Source: Ptychodera flava
Lineage: Eukaryota > Hemichordata > Enteropneusta > Ptychoderidae
Reading direction: 5' to 3'
Assembly (NCBI RefSeq): GCF_041260155.1
Contig: NC_091931.1
Coordinates: 16,338,476-16,402,475, forward strand
DNA: 64,000 bases
Shown here: piece after piece, positions 30,401 through 43,008 of the stretch
Layout: each line of letters opens with the position of its first letter
Position numbering within the stretch: the first letter of the stretch is position 1
The notes under the pieces: generated by a model
The model's database searches: none
What the model saw: the letters and a program-made list of their open reading frames with translations, nothing else
What the model was told of the DNA's origin: nothing
Made by a program: the position numbers and the translations under genes

Positions 30401-31014
30401 TCACATGGTTTGATGAAACCCTGAAAGCAATGAAAGAAAATGGCAAATACCACGCCTTATGTCACCAGGCCAACATCGACCACGGTATGATATCGCTCTT
30501 GATTTTCATATTTTGAAAAAGCAAGAATTCACTCATTTTGATTTTTGATGTAATCACACCCATGCGCATTAAAGATACTGAACACGAATGAAACTTTTTA
30601 GAGAGGATTGCTTCTTTATATTTTTTAAATGTTTCAAAGGTGTTTGGAGCCATATAGGTCAATGTTGCAATACTGCAAATTACTCATACAAACAAGTGTA
30701 TAGTTTAAAAACTATAGCAGATGAGCTTACATTTGCAGATTCAACCGACATGAGTTCACTATCCAATTATCCAAAATTACTTCCAATCGTGTTACAGTAT
30801 CTTTAACCCCTTGTTGCTTATTCACGTGGATCAAGAAAGCCATAATGATTTACTTTATACTATCCAATCATCCAAAGACCTCAAATACTCTTTTCTGGCA
30901 TTTTCATACCTGTAATTTAAACTGACAGAATATTTAATTATAACTTGCTTTAAATTATTATTCTGCTTTTCTTTCTCAGGTCACAAGGGTAAAATTGACT
31001 GTTTGGTTGAATAA

Positions 31015-32059
31015 ACATGGACCATACTTCGCTCGAAGACCCTGTAATTCCATTTCGTAATGTTCTCCATAAAAAAGTGAATGTATCTGTTTTAGAAAAA
31101 TATTATAAAGCAAAGTTAAACCGAATTGGCTTAAACCACTCGAAATGCGTTTAAATCTGTACCTTTATTGTTATTTGCCTTAGTTTTTCTGTATGTCTGC
31201 TTTAATACCTACCTACTTACACACATACACACCTTCCGATCAGTCAGTCAATATATTAATTTACCAGTCTATCCGTCTGCGGCTGTTGATAAGTATATTT
31301 AATTCTTATTTATGGTTATTGAACATATTCACAGATAAGGTTTCACCTCCTTAAAATGCCTATATATGTACGTGAAACCTGAAAGTAACATTACTGATAA
31401 TTTGAGCATTTTAATTACATCAAACAATGTAGGCCATCGAAAAAACGACAAAAGTGCGGAAAAACATGGATGTGAACCGAAGATGTCAACTTTTTCTTCA
31501 ATCAGTTCAATTATCGATCAAATCATCTACATTTTCTTGCGTATTTGTCAAAATAAGTGTTCTATCAATCGGTACTGTACTATATGTGTGTTTCGAAGAA
31601 TTGCTGGAAGGACTGCTTACAAAACATTAACGCACCTGCAGTAATTTAAACGTTATTTTATCATTTGAATGATGCAATCGTTCGCATGGACCTTCACATA
31701 TTAGGTATTTTCAATCACATTCGAACACTGGCAACATAGGATATTAATCAAGCATAGAAATTGTCAATCAAAACTTCTCGATTACATCCACAACTGTGAA
31801 AAAGTTGACGCTACTTAGGTTGAACTCTATCATGACTTCAAGGTCAGGACTGCAATGTGGTCTTATTACATGCACGCTCTTAGTACTCTCTCGTTTCCCA
31901 TATTGTTCATTAATCTCTTACCGAAAGCGAGGCAGTTATCAGTAGATCACGTGACCCGTGATATTTACCAATTAAATGAGTGGTTAGGCTAAGACAATCC
32001 TGTGCTACCGGAGAAGTTCCACTGTACCTAACCATAGACTGTGAAAAGTTAGAGGCAAC
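31015..32059. other. 3' flank of gene 4 and 5' flank of gene 5
   Basis: Contains the array-wide 3' flank word TTTCACCTCCTTAAAATGCC (31335) and the shared spacer found after 18336 and 24050. No coding sequence recognised. Confidence 0.65.
31930..32059 (+). promoter_or_regulatory. Conserved upstream block of gene 5
   Basis: GGCAGTTATCAGTAGATCAC followed by GTGACCCGTGATATTTACCA. CACGTG at 31948-31953 sits in an ATCACGTGAC context, the form bound by bHLH-zip factors of the USF/MITF/TFEB type. Role inferred. Confidence 0.4.
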
Positions 32060-33249
32060 ATGATTCGTTTGCTGTTATACTGCTTGTATGTATGCATCGC
32101 CTGTTATGTACTTGGTAAGTGCAATCTGACAAATTTTGCATATCGTCAAAGACTTTAATAACATGCTTCATATATCGAAGGTCACGCTCCCCGTAGGATT
32201 CAATGTTGACTTGTCTATGATGTAGCAGGCCGCATAGTCGTCATCTCTTAAAGTCACCAAAAACTATTTTCAACTTAACAACTTCACACGTTTTACATAG
32301 GTAAGCCGTTATTTTCAATTATGCATAACGAATTAAATGACCGCATAACAGTTTTTTCAATGTATGATGTAAATTATCATATTTTTACTGATTTTCATCT
32401 ATTATGGAAATAAAGTTTCTGATAATCATTTGCAACATTATAGCCCAAACAAGGAACTACGTATCTTCGAGGCAAGAGACAATTGGCCTTCTTGAAGTCC
32501 GCCAAAAAGTCCCTTGTTTGGACAACAGTATATCTCGTAAACATGTCATTTCGTATATATAGTTTTTTTATAATTACCTGAAACTCGCGACGACGTTAAT
32601 CGCATGAGACTTGATCTCGTCCTTTCAACGATGTCGTTCTCCTATTGTGACACTTTCACGGTGCAAGCAGTAATATATCCGTGCCTTAGTAGATAATACA
32701 TGAACAAAACAAAGCAGATAGGGTCAAGGGGCGATTAGGTAATCGTATAAATGTTTAAGTGTCGTAAGAATTGCAGGTTGCCATGTACATACACATAAAT
32801 AACAGGCGACAGGAGATTAATTGTTCAAATATACATATACACTGTCATAAATCTCAAACGGTCGGAATCACATGTGCCAATGCAATCTGAATCTTTATTC
32901 ACCTATCAGATCGAGGAACCCTGCCCGGGTTTGTCGTTTGATTAATCTGATGCCCATATTAAAGAACATGGAAAAAACCTCCATACGAACCACATCAAGT
33001 TATATGGACATGGCGTGTGCCCTAATAAACACTTACTAAACGTTTAAGAAGCTAACTGGATAAATAAAGCGAATCGGAAAATGGTGACTCAGCCCCTTCG
33101 ATTCCGATCTGCGGTCAGATCCACAACCCTTCGACATTAGTATACATTATTCTAAATAATATCCACTAACGCAAATTGGGAGCTCTTTACCATGTTTTAT
33201 TATTACATAATATGGGCAAAAAATTTCTCGATAACTACGCCGTTTATGA

Positions 33250-33250
<1 letters not shown>

Positions 33251-33291
<41 letters not shown>
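33251..33291. repeat. (CT)n array before exon B5
   Basis: Pure CT run just upstream of exon B, as in genes 6 and 7. Confidence 0.95.
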
Positions 33292-33295
<4 letters not shown>

Positions 33296-34029
33296 ATTCT
33301 CTATCTCTCTCGTGTTCGTTGTCACCGACTTCCTAAGCAAGCGGCCAACGCTTCAACTCAATCAGTGATTATGTGCCTTTCGACGATGGCATCGACAGCA
33401 GCAGTTTTCGAGCATTAACCCAAGTCAGAGTCCCAATTCCCATGATGCGTGCATTATCGCTCGTCATTTCAGTGAGATAAGAGCTAGGGGTTTTTTCTCT
33501 CGACTTACATTGATACAATTTAGCGACGGTGGAGTCATTTTTCTATAATTCTAACTATATGAATACGGAGAATTTGAAACATTGGCATTGAAAAAAAAAA
33601 ACACTAACAAAGCATAGAAAGATGGGTTGCTGTTTAACGGATATTGAATATTTTTCTCGTATTAAACCTCTACTGAACCAACACTCGCCTACAAAATATG
33701 GTCAATGACCCTTCGATAAAGGACTTAGCTACATCCGGACCTCTAAAATAGTGGTTCAATTTCGAGCTAAACTACTGTAATTTTGACAATGATCCCTAAA
33801 AACAGCCCGAGATAAATAAAGTAAAGGCATATAGATAAACGCTGGCACACAATGCTGACAAAATTCAATTTAAATCGATGAATATATAGGTGTCTGTTAG
33901 CCTCAATACAATTCTGTCCACAGTTAGCAATTCTGTCCGCCACGGGGGTAGCGCAGAAAATTCAATATTGTTTCAATTGATCTGATCTCGAAATCTATGA
34001 CACCCTCCCAACCAACGGTTCTAACCTAC

Positions 34030-34205
34030 TAACCTTCCTACCTCCCAACCACTTACCTACCTAGCTACCTCGCTACCTACTTACCTACTTACCCACTCAC
34101 CTACCTACCTAACTACATACTTACCTACCTACCTAGCTACCTACCTACCTTCCTATCTAGCTACCTAGCTACCTACGTACCTATCTGGCTACCAAGCTAC
34201 CTATA
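34030..34205. repeat. Degenerate (TACC/TAGC)n array in intron B-C of gene 5
   Basis: Diverged counterpart of the TACC array in gene 4. Confidence 0.85.
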
Positions 34206-35252
34206 GAAAAAGTCAGTGATGAAAGACACTTTGATATATCCCTATACGAGAACAGCCATGTAGGTACCGTAACATTTGCTATTAGATAAGTACTTCCACA
34301 GACACAATACGTGCGTTTGAAATTGTTACCCTTTCCAAACACCTGGTACCACCACTATAGGTGGTTCTGGAATCTCCAACTTAACTTTGTAAATAACAAA
34401 CGTTCCACACAGCTGATACTGTATTACCTAGCAAAAATGATCATTGGACCAGTTTAATGTCATATTACAGAGAGGATTGTCCGATCATCGAATTACCCGT
34501 TACCACGGTGATGACCTTCTCCATAGATTGATGCTGTTTCGCGCAATGGGTCACCAGTTGCGAGAGAGGATTCTAACTGAGGTAGAAAAGAAAAAAGAAG
34601 AGGAGAGGGTGTATACGATTGCAACATATTTTGGCTGCGACTGTCAGTTTGAATACATGTATGTAATTTACTTATGAACAAAATTAATGTGGAAAAGATG
34701 CTGTAAAGGAATAGTATATGGGCAAACTAATTTTATCAATCTCCCACTAGAAAGGGCGTCATTGTCTTAATGAAGGCATTTGTCTGATCAGTGACCGGAC
34801 ATTTTCGATTGGTTAAGACTAGTTTACAAAACTTAGATCTCTACAATGAAATTATAATGTATTAAACATAAACAGTGTACGCCATATTAAGTTGTGAATT
34901 TATAATCTGAAATGTGCAAACGACTTTTAAATAATTTGATGGGAGTAATGGTTGAAAAGAAATATGTATGATGGTTTCATCAATACATGAGGAACTATTG
35001 GCTTGGAAACAGTCCAGACTTACCCCGCAAGAGAAAATTTAAAACTTAAAGTGGTATTTTTTTAGTGTGTGGAGTAGTTCAAAATTATTCTTCCCTCTCA
35101 TGGAATTTCTATTTTTTACCTTCTCTGCAGAGACGAAGACGGCATATACGGGGGTTTCAATGCAAATTTGATAACAGCTGGTACATCAGACAATTAAAAT
35201 ATCTCCGATATGATAGAAGCTTCATGAAGCCTCAGTGTCATATTAAAGACAA

Positions 35253-35422
35253 GAAGTTACAAAAGTAAGGAATTTTATCTCCTGCAAACGTTCATACAGC
35301 GCCGCCTGTGGCGGGGGTCAAGAGGTCATCGTGTGGGTTTGTACCATCCTCTTTTGCCCTGAGACATCCTCCAGGCAAGACTGCGATTTCGGCAGCTGGA
35401 CCTCATCTGAACTTTAACAACG
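35253..35422 (+). repeat. Split direct repeat A1
   Basis: Starts GAAGTTACAAAAGTAAGG and ends AACTTTAACAACG. Almost identical to A2 (42772-42941). Confidence 0.85.
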
Positions 35423-35599
35423 GTAACGGTACTTATAACATTCCTTTCTTCACAAGAACCATTCCCTATCCGTGTAGTACTTTTGGGGCATTCTTTCATA
35501 CGCCGTCTAGGAAAATACACGCGCCGGAACTCACTCATTTTTTTTTCTGTTTGTTCGAAGCGTGTTTGTGAGGGGTACCAGCGGAGGTAACGTTCTCGG

Positions 35600-35990
35600 T
35601 GGACATCGTACGTGAGAGACGTTTCGCCAGATTTTGTATTTTCGACATCGGTACAAACGATCTCTGCAGTGTGCATGATTCACCAGAGGCTATTGCTCAT
35701 AGGGTTATTTTATTCATGCAGAATCTCCATCGGCATTTCAACGTTCGGATATTATCATTAGTTGTAAGCTAAGTTTTGCATCGTGCCCGGGGCCCGCGTA
35801 CAGAAAACATCCGGGACTTCCATGCACGTGTAGACGCCCTGTACAACAACTCGAGGGAGGCTTTGGCGGGAAATCCCTTTGTGTTTTCTGGTCACATGTC
35901 GGGTTATGGCGGTCATCGCTACAAGTATTCTACAGTGACGGGGTACACTTTAACGCGCCGGGTATGCGCCGGGATTATCGGAGTGTACGA
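35600..35990 (+). pseudogene. SGNH-hydrolase remnant of the Ngaro-like element
   Basis: One frame reads FDIGTNDLCSVHDSPEAIAH, containing the block III G-x-N-D motif (35650-35661), and runs to a TAA after LSLVVS. In another frame 276 bases on, SDGVHFNAPGM contains the block V D-x-x-H motif (35937-35948). The two blocks are now out of frame. SGNH domains of this type are known as an accessory ORF of Ngaro elements. The block I GDS serine was not located. Confidence 0.65.
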
Positions 35991-36149
35991 GTGTACGAGT
36001 TGCTTTACTTCGCGCTTGTCGAGCATTGGCATCTTTTTAATTATTTTTAAAGTTTTAGCTGTGATCGAAGTGTCGACAGAGTGGCATCAAACCAGGACAT
36101 GGGAATCATATGTGTGTATCTTGCTACATACTTCTCCCCACGCGGCTTG

Positions 36150-37980
36150 TTCAAGTTGTTGCTGTGCTTACAGCCCATTACAGGTCCCCAATGTTGGTTG
36201 TTGCTGTTTTTACAGCTTGTTCATTTTCCACTTCGGTGGAATGTCAGTTGCTCTTGTAGCGCTGTTTTTTTCCACATTGTTGGATTCAGCTGTGTTATTC
36301 AGCTTGTTTTTTCCCTTAGTTGTAGGGCCCCTTCATTGTTGGGACCGGCTGGGCATGCAATTTTGACATTTTGGCTGCGGAAGGGGTGGATGTAGGCCTA
36401 TTTTCATGGCAGCGTCCCTGAGTGGATTCTCCATGCCTTGGATCTTGCTACCACTCAACCAGAGCTTTTCTTTTCCTCATCACCTGTAGTCGTGCACATG
36501 TCCAATTGAGGGAGCGTTGCAATTTCAGTTTTGTGTCTTAGATTTGCAGTAGTTTAGCATGTGACCAGCTGTCGTAAGTTTGGAACGGTTTGGTTTATTG
36601 TAAACTATTCAGTGGGACTCAGGTAATTTCCTTTTGCTGCCTAGTTTTCCTTTTCTTAGCTCATAGCCATGGCTCGAAGCAAAAAGGTAGCACAGAAGAA
36701 GGCAACTAGCTCCAGTGCCTCAAGTAAAAGAGCAGTTACACGTATGGTTCCTGCCAATGGTAGTTGTCTTCAGCAGCAGACAGTTAACAGCATCATTGTC
36801 ATCAGCTTCTACAACAGTGGCAAGGGCTTCAACTCAACTGTGAGATACCACAGCATCAACAACAGGCATATCTGCAGAACACTATCCATAACACGGTCCT
36901 TTTAATCAAAAGGCAGATGTAGAGTCACGCTGACATCACTCCATGTAGGTAACAATTACCTTATCCACAAATGGGGCTAAAGTAAGTATATGATACCTGT
37001 TTTCACCTACAGGTAAAACAGATTGTTAAGGCAAATGACGTATGCACTTCGTTTGGAGCATTCATATGCTGTCAGTCTGAGGATTCTACGCGAAGTAATT
37101 TCTGTCAGTTCAAATTTATGAGAGCAGTAGTAGAAGAGATATCATAAATTCGCGGTGGACTTCATGTCCGCGAGTGAATTGTCGCCCAACATTGGGTTAC
37201 AACTAGTGTGCTTTTTCATTACCATTACTAGTTATGTGTTCAAGATCAGCCAGTTCACATTTGTCAAGATTGTACTTCATAAAGTTTGCTTGCTGTACAT
37301 TTCATTGCTGTGGTTGAACTTTTGCTGCAACAAAATGGCGTCAGGCTGAGTCATGCGAATTATGTTTGGCAGCCCTGCTTATTGCTTCCCATTAAGCTGG
37401 ATTTTGCAGGGCTTACAGCCCATTACAGGTTCTCAATGTGGGGTGTTGCTGTGTTTACAGCATTTTCACTTTTTCCCTTTGTGGAATTTAGTGTGTTTTT
37501 CAGCAGGGTTTTCCCCGCATGGTTGGATTCGGCTGTGCTGGTCCAATATGTAGGGTGTTGCTGTGGGTACAGCGTCTTCCCTTTGTGGAATTTGTTTCCC
37601 AGCTGTGTTTTTCCCCCACATTGTTGGATCTGATGGGTCAGCAGCAGTGTCATTTTATCCGCTTGTCATATGTGGGAGGCAGTGTCAGCATGTTACTGCT
37701 CTGGCTCCTTTTATTGTTTTCCCATGTTTGATTCTGTCTGCCACTGAACCTATTAGCTATGTAATAGGTATAATGCAACCACATTATTGAGACTCTGTTG
37801 AATTCTTTTTCTGCCTAGTTCTCCCTTTGTTTTCACACACAGGCATGGCTCATGGAAAAAAACTGTACAAAAAGAAGAAGGCAGCTAACCTCATTGCCAC
37901 TCAGAATATACAAAGCCTACATCAGACACTAGGGCTACAAGGCAACAATCAACAACATCAACTTTACAAAATGGACATAT
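36150..37980 (+). repeat. Internal duplicated block of the Ngaro-like element
   Basis: A stretch around CTTACAGCCCATTACAGGT (36168) recurs at 37413, followed in both by GTTGCTGTNTTTACAGC. A small Lys-rich reading start, MARSKKVAQKK (36669), is echoed by MAHGKKLYKKKK (37845). This suggests duplication of a 5' leader plus the start of an ORF, but neither frame continues into a recognisable domain. Confidence 0.5.
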
Positions 37981-38902
37981 ATTTTTGTTTTCAGTTATTC
38001 TTTAGGATATATAAGTTTATCCTCTCTAGATCAATATGAAGCTGTATTATTGTACATAAGACTTCAAAGTTATAGTAATGGCTCATCTATCTTGCTATGT
38101 CTTGCACATATATTTACAAAGGCAAGCCTTCCAATAACCAATCAGAGGTTTCAGATGTTTGGAATCTACTTGCCAGTTGAAGACCCAGTTTTAGTACAGT
38201 AACTGTGCGCCGTGCGTGGTACAGAGTTAAATGTTGTAAGCCATCTCCCCCTTTCAAGTAGAGTCAATTTAATGGGAAATCAGCTGTGTTTTCTGGTTTG
38301 GCAGTGTGACAATTTTTTATCCTTCCTTTATCAATATGAGTGCATTACTGCTACTTTAAAAACAGGCTCTCCAGCAATCATCCAGAGGTTCTGGACGTAT
38401 GAAGTCTATTTGCCTAAATGGTCGTTGGGTACAATCAGTTAAGTTGTGAAACAAGTATATATATAGGTCATCAGTTTAAGGCCAAGTTTAGCATAGTAAC
38501 TGTTCGCAGGGGCTGCAGTAAGTTGTGCCATTCTGGCTTATTATCTGATGTCCCGAAAAATGTTCAAGTGACAACATATAAGGAGCCAGTATGCTTTGTA
38601 GGGTGGGGAGGAAGCTGGTTAGAAATATGTTTATAAAGTTCAGGAAGTTTTTAGGTTCACACTATGCGCTTCCTCCAGACTAGCAGATTCCATTTCACAT
38701 TGCTAACAATTTTTTTTGCTATCTTTGCATTCCACGCATTGTGATTCCATATGATGACTAGGCTTTTTCAGAGAGAATTGTTCCCTCCAAAAGGTTTTTT
38801 AATCTCTGTTTTTTAGAGCAAGTCTCTCTTTGGTTTGTGTTTAGCCACAATAGGAAATACAGTTACTAAATTCGAGTTTAGTTTTGTTCCTTGTTTCCCA
38901 AG

Positions 38903-41893
38903 TAGTCCGTGGGCTTGAGGGGCCCACCGTGCACCCCCCATAAACCTACTACATGGGTATTTTTTGTTCTTTGGGATCTGCTGAACTAGAAAAAAGATGT
39001 TAACATTGGATATTTTGGGATGCACTACCTGTCTGCACTGGTTTTTGATTTGTATGTACCGCAAAAAATGGCGAAAAATGGGTAGGGGTAGGGGGTACTA
39101 TATCCTCCCCTAAATTGAGTAAACTAGCATGAAATAGCACAAACCTTACATTTTTGGGAAAATCAGATACTGCTCTTTCTGAGGAATACCAACTTTAGCA
39201 AAATTAATTTGAGTACATAGAATAGGACGACTTTAAAATGAATTTTTTTGACAATTTTGAAATTTTTTACCCAAAATACCATGTAACAATTGTGATTTAC
39301 TTTTTATTAAGCAAAATTTTCACAACTTTTTGTGTTTAAATTATTCATTCCGACATATTAAACAAGAAAAAAAGTGTTAACATCAGATATTTAACTATAC
39401 ACTACTTCTCTGGCGTCAATTTTGAATTGCGTGTATCTGTATGGGGTGTGCAAAAGCTAGGGGTACAACATTCTTTCCCTGATGAAGTAAACCGGCTGTA
39501 AATGCCATATACCTTAGACAATTTATTTTGCTTTAAAATGACATATTGCAACATACAATATCTTTTATAGTTTTCATGAAATAGGACCAAACCTTACCCC
39601 ATACCCCAAAGTTTTATGTCATTTTAAAGCAAAATAAATTGTCTTTCTAATGGTAGCCTATAAGCTAGGTTATGCTAACATGTAAGCTCAGCAGATGACT
39701 TACAAGACGACACATTTAACCAAAACATATGCGAGACGGTAATACTCTTACTTCACGGTACCCTTCAAATCATGCAAGTAACAGTCATTCAATCCTAATA
39801 TTTTGTCTGTTAAAAGCCTAACTCATATTTTTGACATGTCCCTGTATCAAATAAAATATATTTTATATAAAGCATTGCCTTTTGTAAAGTGTCTAGGAAA
39901 ATAATTGGTAGAATTTGACATTAGTTTTGACTGTAACTTGCGACATAAAACTTTGGGGTATGGGGTAAGTTTTGGTCTTATTTCATAAAAACTATAGAAG
40001 ATATTGCATATTGCGATATATCATTTTAAAGAAAAGTAAATTAACTTTCAAATGATACCGCATATGCTTCTTTATGTTCAAAATAAGCTCAGCAGAAGAC
40101 TTACAAGAAGACAGGTTTAACAAAACGAATGTGATTCAGTAATACTGTGATTTTGCGGAACCCTTCAAAATATGACTGTTACAGCTACAGGATCCCAATA
40201 TTTTTTCTGTCAAAAGTTTTTTTCAGGTTTCTAACATGTACTTGTAGCAAATAACACAAAGTTAATACACAGCATTGCCCTTTGTATTATGTCTAGGTAA
40301 ATAATTGGTAGAATGTAGATTAGTTTTGACAGTAATTTGCGACATTAACTTTGGGGTATGGGTAAATTATGGCCCTTATTTCATGAAAACTATAGAAGAT
40401 ATTGCATATTGCTATATTCCATTTTCAAGAAGAATAAATCACCTTTCTAATGATACCCCATAAGTCAGATCATGTTCAACAGTTAGCTCAGCAGATGACG
40501 TACATGAAGACAGGTTTGACAAAAATCCATGTGGGTCACAAAATCGTGATTATGCGGTACCCTTCGAAACATGACCGTAACAGCTATTGAGTCCCTATAT
40601 TTTGTCTATTAAAATCCTATTTCTTATTCTAGGGATCCCAAGGCTTCTGAAAAATACAGGTTTGTTATCCTGTGCGGTGGGGGGGGGGGGGCAGGTGCAC
40701 GTAGACGCCCCCTCTAGCCCACGGCCTAATAGATTGTTAGTAATGCTTGCTGTATAAGTAAGACAAGGAGGCATAGATAATTTTCCAAATACGTCTTATC
40801 AAAATTATTTTGTAAAAAAAACATTTAAAAGTAAATTATAAAAATAGACAGTCATCAACAATCTACTTACTTTAAGGAGAAAATGGCAATATGACTATGT
40901 GTGTGCGTTTCCAAGTCTTCCTTTTAAGGCTGTGCATTATTTCATTGCATAACTATAAAATGCCCATTCACGATATACCAATGTAGCAAAACTTGCCATT
41001 TTAATGAGTAGAGACAATAATGCATTGTAAATACCCAATTTTGACATTTATTTTCTTCTTCAGCACATTGCAATTAGTAAATAACATCCATAAATCTGTT
41101 TGATTTGCTTCATTGGGAGGAAACAATAGTTATCATATTTTCTTCCGGTTAAAATTGCTGAATTACCAGAAAAAAACGATTTAAAGTTATCCAATTCTAT
41201 GACGTCATATTTTTTTACTAAAATCTTATGCATTTTAGAAAGACCAGTATCTAAGCTTTCTAAAACTATAAGGTATATGGCATTTCCAGCCAGTTTACTT
41301 CATCAGGGAAAGAATGTTGTACCCCTACCCCTAGCTTTTGCACACCCCATACAGATACACGCAATTCAAAATTGACGCCAGAGAAGTAGTGTATAGTTAA
41401 ATATCTGATGTTAACACTTTTTTTCTTGTTTAATATGTCGGAATGAATAATTTAAACACAAAATGTTGTGAAAATTTTGCTTAATAAAAAGTAAATCACA
41501 ATTGTTACATGGTATTTTGGGTAAAAAATTTCAAAATTGTCAAAAAAATTCATTTTAAAGTCGTCCTATTCTATGTACACAAATTAATTTTGCTAAAGTT
41601 GGTATTCCTCAGAAAGAGCAGTATCTGAGCTTTCCAAAAATGTAAGGTTTGTGCTATTTCATGCTAGTTTACTCAATTTAGGGGAGGATATAGTACCCCC
41701 TACCCCTACCCATTTTTCGCCATTTTTTGCGGTACATACAAATCAAAAACCAGTGCAGACAGGTAGTGCATCCCAATATATCCAATGTTAACATCTTTTT
41801 TCTAGTTCAGCAGATCCCAAAGAACAAAAAAATACCCATGTAGTAGGTTTATGGGGGGGGGGTGCACGGTGGGCCCCTCCAGCCCACGGACTA
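38903..41893. mobile_element. Foldback element with ~620-bp inverted terminal repeats
   Basis: The left arm (38903 to about 39515) begins TAGTCCGTGGGCTTGAGGGG. The right arm (about 41270-41893) ends with the complement, AGCCCACGGACTA, and the arms match nearly base for base. AAG flanks both ends, a possible 3-bp target duplication. No coding frame in between, so non-autonomous. A second, related right end (CTCTAGCCCACGGCCTAAT) lies near 40717, suggesting nesting of two relatives. Confidence 0.8.
39570..40640. repeat. ~400-bp tandem repeat, about 2.6 copies
   Basis: The word GCTCAGCAGATGACTTACAA and variants occur at 39686, 40088 and 40486 (spacing 402 and 398). Each is followed by an ACCCTTC.AA block, and TAATTGGTAGAAT and ACTTTGGGGTATGG recur in the same order. 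Lies between the arms of the foldback element. Confidence 0.8.
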
Positions 41894-42179
41894 AAGGTAG
41901 TAATACAAAGAGGGGGGGTCAACAAGACTCGTTTGTACATAAAGTACAAAACGTAGTTTACATACTTTACAATTGTTACGGGTTTACCTCTATTGCTGCA
42001 ATAAAACAGAGGGTAGTAGCGTAGCCAAGCACAGTATATAAGTAGGATGGCTAAGTTATTGCTAGTTAGACACTGGTGCTGTGCCAGTATAAATTTTGCA
42101 TACATCTGTGAAACATGCATGAGTCACAGTTCATTTGCCAGTTTCTCAACACGGCACGGGTCAACGTAGCAATCAAGAC

Positions 42180-42303
42180 AAGTCACTGTTCGCAGGGGCT
42201 GCAGTGACGTGGACTTTCTTCTTGTGGGGCCGACACACCTTCAAGACATGTCACTGTTCGCAGGGGCTACAGTGACGTGGACTTTCTTCTTTTTGGGCCG
42301 ACA
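42180..42303. repeat. Two tandem copies of a ~66-bp motif
   Basis: GTCACTGTTCGCAGGGGCT..AGTGACGTGGACTTTCTTCTT repeated once. The word GTTCGCAGGGGCTGCAGT also appears at 38503. Element-internal. Confidence 0.75.
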
Positions 42304-42316
42304 CAAGGTGTGTCAA

Positions 42317-42771
42317 GGCAAGATTAAATAAGTTACCTATGTAGGTGAATTCTTTGTTAGATTGTTAATTGGTCACCCATTTTGTGGCCCACTTTATGTA
42401 TTTCACAGTTATCAGCATGTTAATCATTGTAAGGAAATTTGTTTGTGTGTCAGTTTATTGGTCACCAATTTTGTGGCCTAATTGATGTATCTCATCTTTG
42501 CAACTTTAATTTTATCACAAGTGTAAGTAGGTTAGTTATTGTAAGGTCACACGTTTTGTATTATGTTTGCGTGTCATCAATTAGTGGCCTGTTTGATGTA
42601 TTTTACAGTTACAGTTTCTCATTAAATGGTCACCCATTTGGTGGCCCATTTCTCCCACAAAGACACAAGTTGGGTATTCCTTAATTTTGCTGGTGTAGTG
42701 TGGCCGGGGCACGGCATCACTACAGTGATGTGGGGCTTGTCCAGCATTGACAGCATTTGCAGGGGATAAAA
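42317..42771 (+). repeat. Split direct repeat B1
   Basis: Begins GGCAAGATTAAATAAGTTAC and ends GCAGGGGATAAAA. Repeated as B2. Confidence 0.85.
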
Positions 42772-42941
42772 GAAGTTACAAAAGTAAGGAATTTTATCTC
42801 CTGCAAACGTTCATACAGCGCCTCCTGTGGCGGGGGTCAAGAGGTCATCGTGTGGGTTTGTACCATCCTCTTTTGCCGTGAGACATCCTCCAGGCAAGAC
42901 TGCCATTTCGGCAGCTGGACCTCATCTGAACTTTAACAACG
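42772..42941 (+). repeat. Split direct repeat A2
   Basis: Near-identical copy of A1, fused directly to the end of B1. Confidence 0.85.
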
Positions 42942-43008
42942 CCCTCCTCCTCCCCTTTCCACCACATTTTACCCTGTATGGATTTGTGTTTGGGCCCCAC
43001 AAGATTGG

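Larger units (their letters stand above)
24890..31014 (+). pseudogene. Gene 4: solute-binding-protein-like, full exon set, two frameshifts
   Basis: Exons: A 24890-24944 (MIRMSLYCLYVCIACFVLG), B 26542-26678 (GQCFSSISDYVLPDRGID, ends RHFSE), C 27701-27888, D 28370-28419, E 28650-28747, F 29178-29351, G 29765-29907, H 30269-30484, I 30980-31014 (GHKGKIDCLVE, TAA). All splice sites are consensus. E carries two extra bases (AAGAAGGGTGTGTG against AAGAAGTGTGTG elsewhere) and H a net gain of two bases near 30393 (GACGACAACCACTC against GACAACCCACTC); each shifts the frame. F is intact with KSPARAL (binding-type arginine) and VDFTEPFVRSDSE. H has FPER where genes 1 and 2 have FDNR/LDIR, so the presumed amine-binding Asp is lost. 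Without the two indels it would give about 363 residues. Either a recent pseudogene or a sequencing or assembly artefact. Confidence 0.85.

Noticed and set aside
35776..36366. A 196-codon host gene
   Set aside because: It overlaps SGNH-hydrolase remnants in other frames inside the Ngaro-like element; the long frame is partly chance.
39402..39590. Small minus-strand gene in the foldback element
   Set aside because: It lies over the inner end of an inverted-repeat arm and has no recognisable domain.
39686..40520. CRISPR-like or satellite array
   Set aside because: Units are about 400 bp, diverged and only 2-3 in number inside a transposon; simple tandem duplication explains them.
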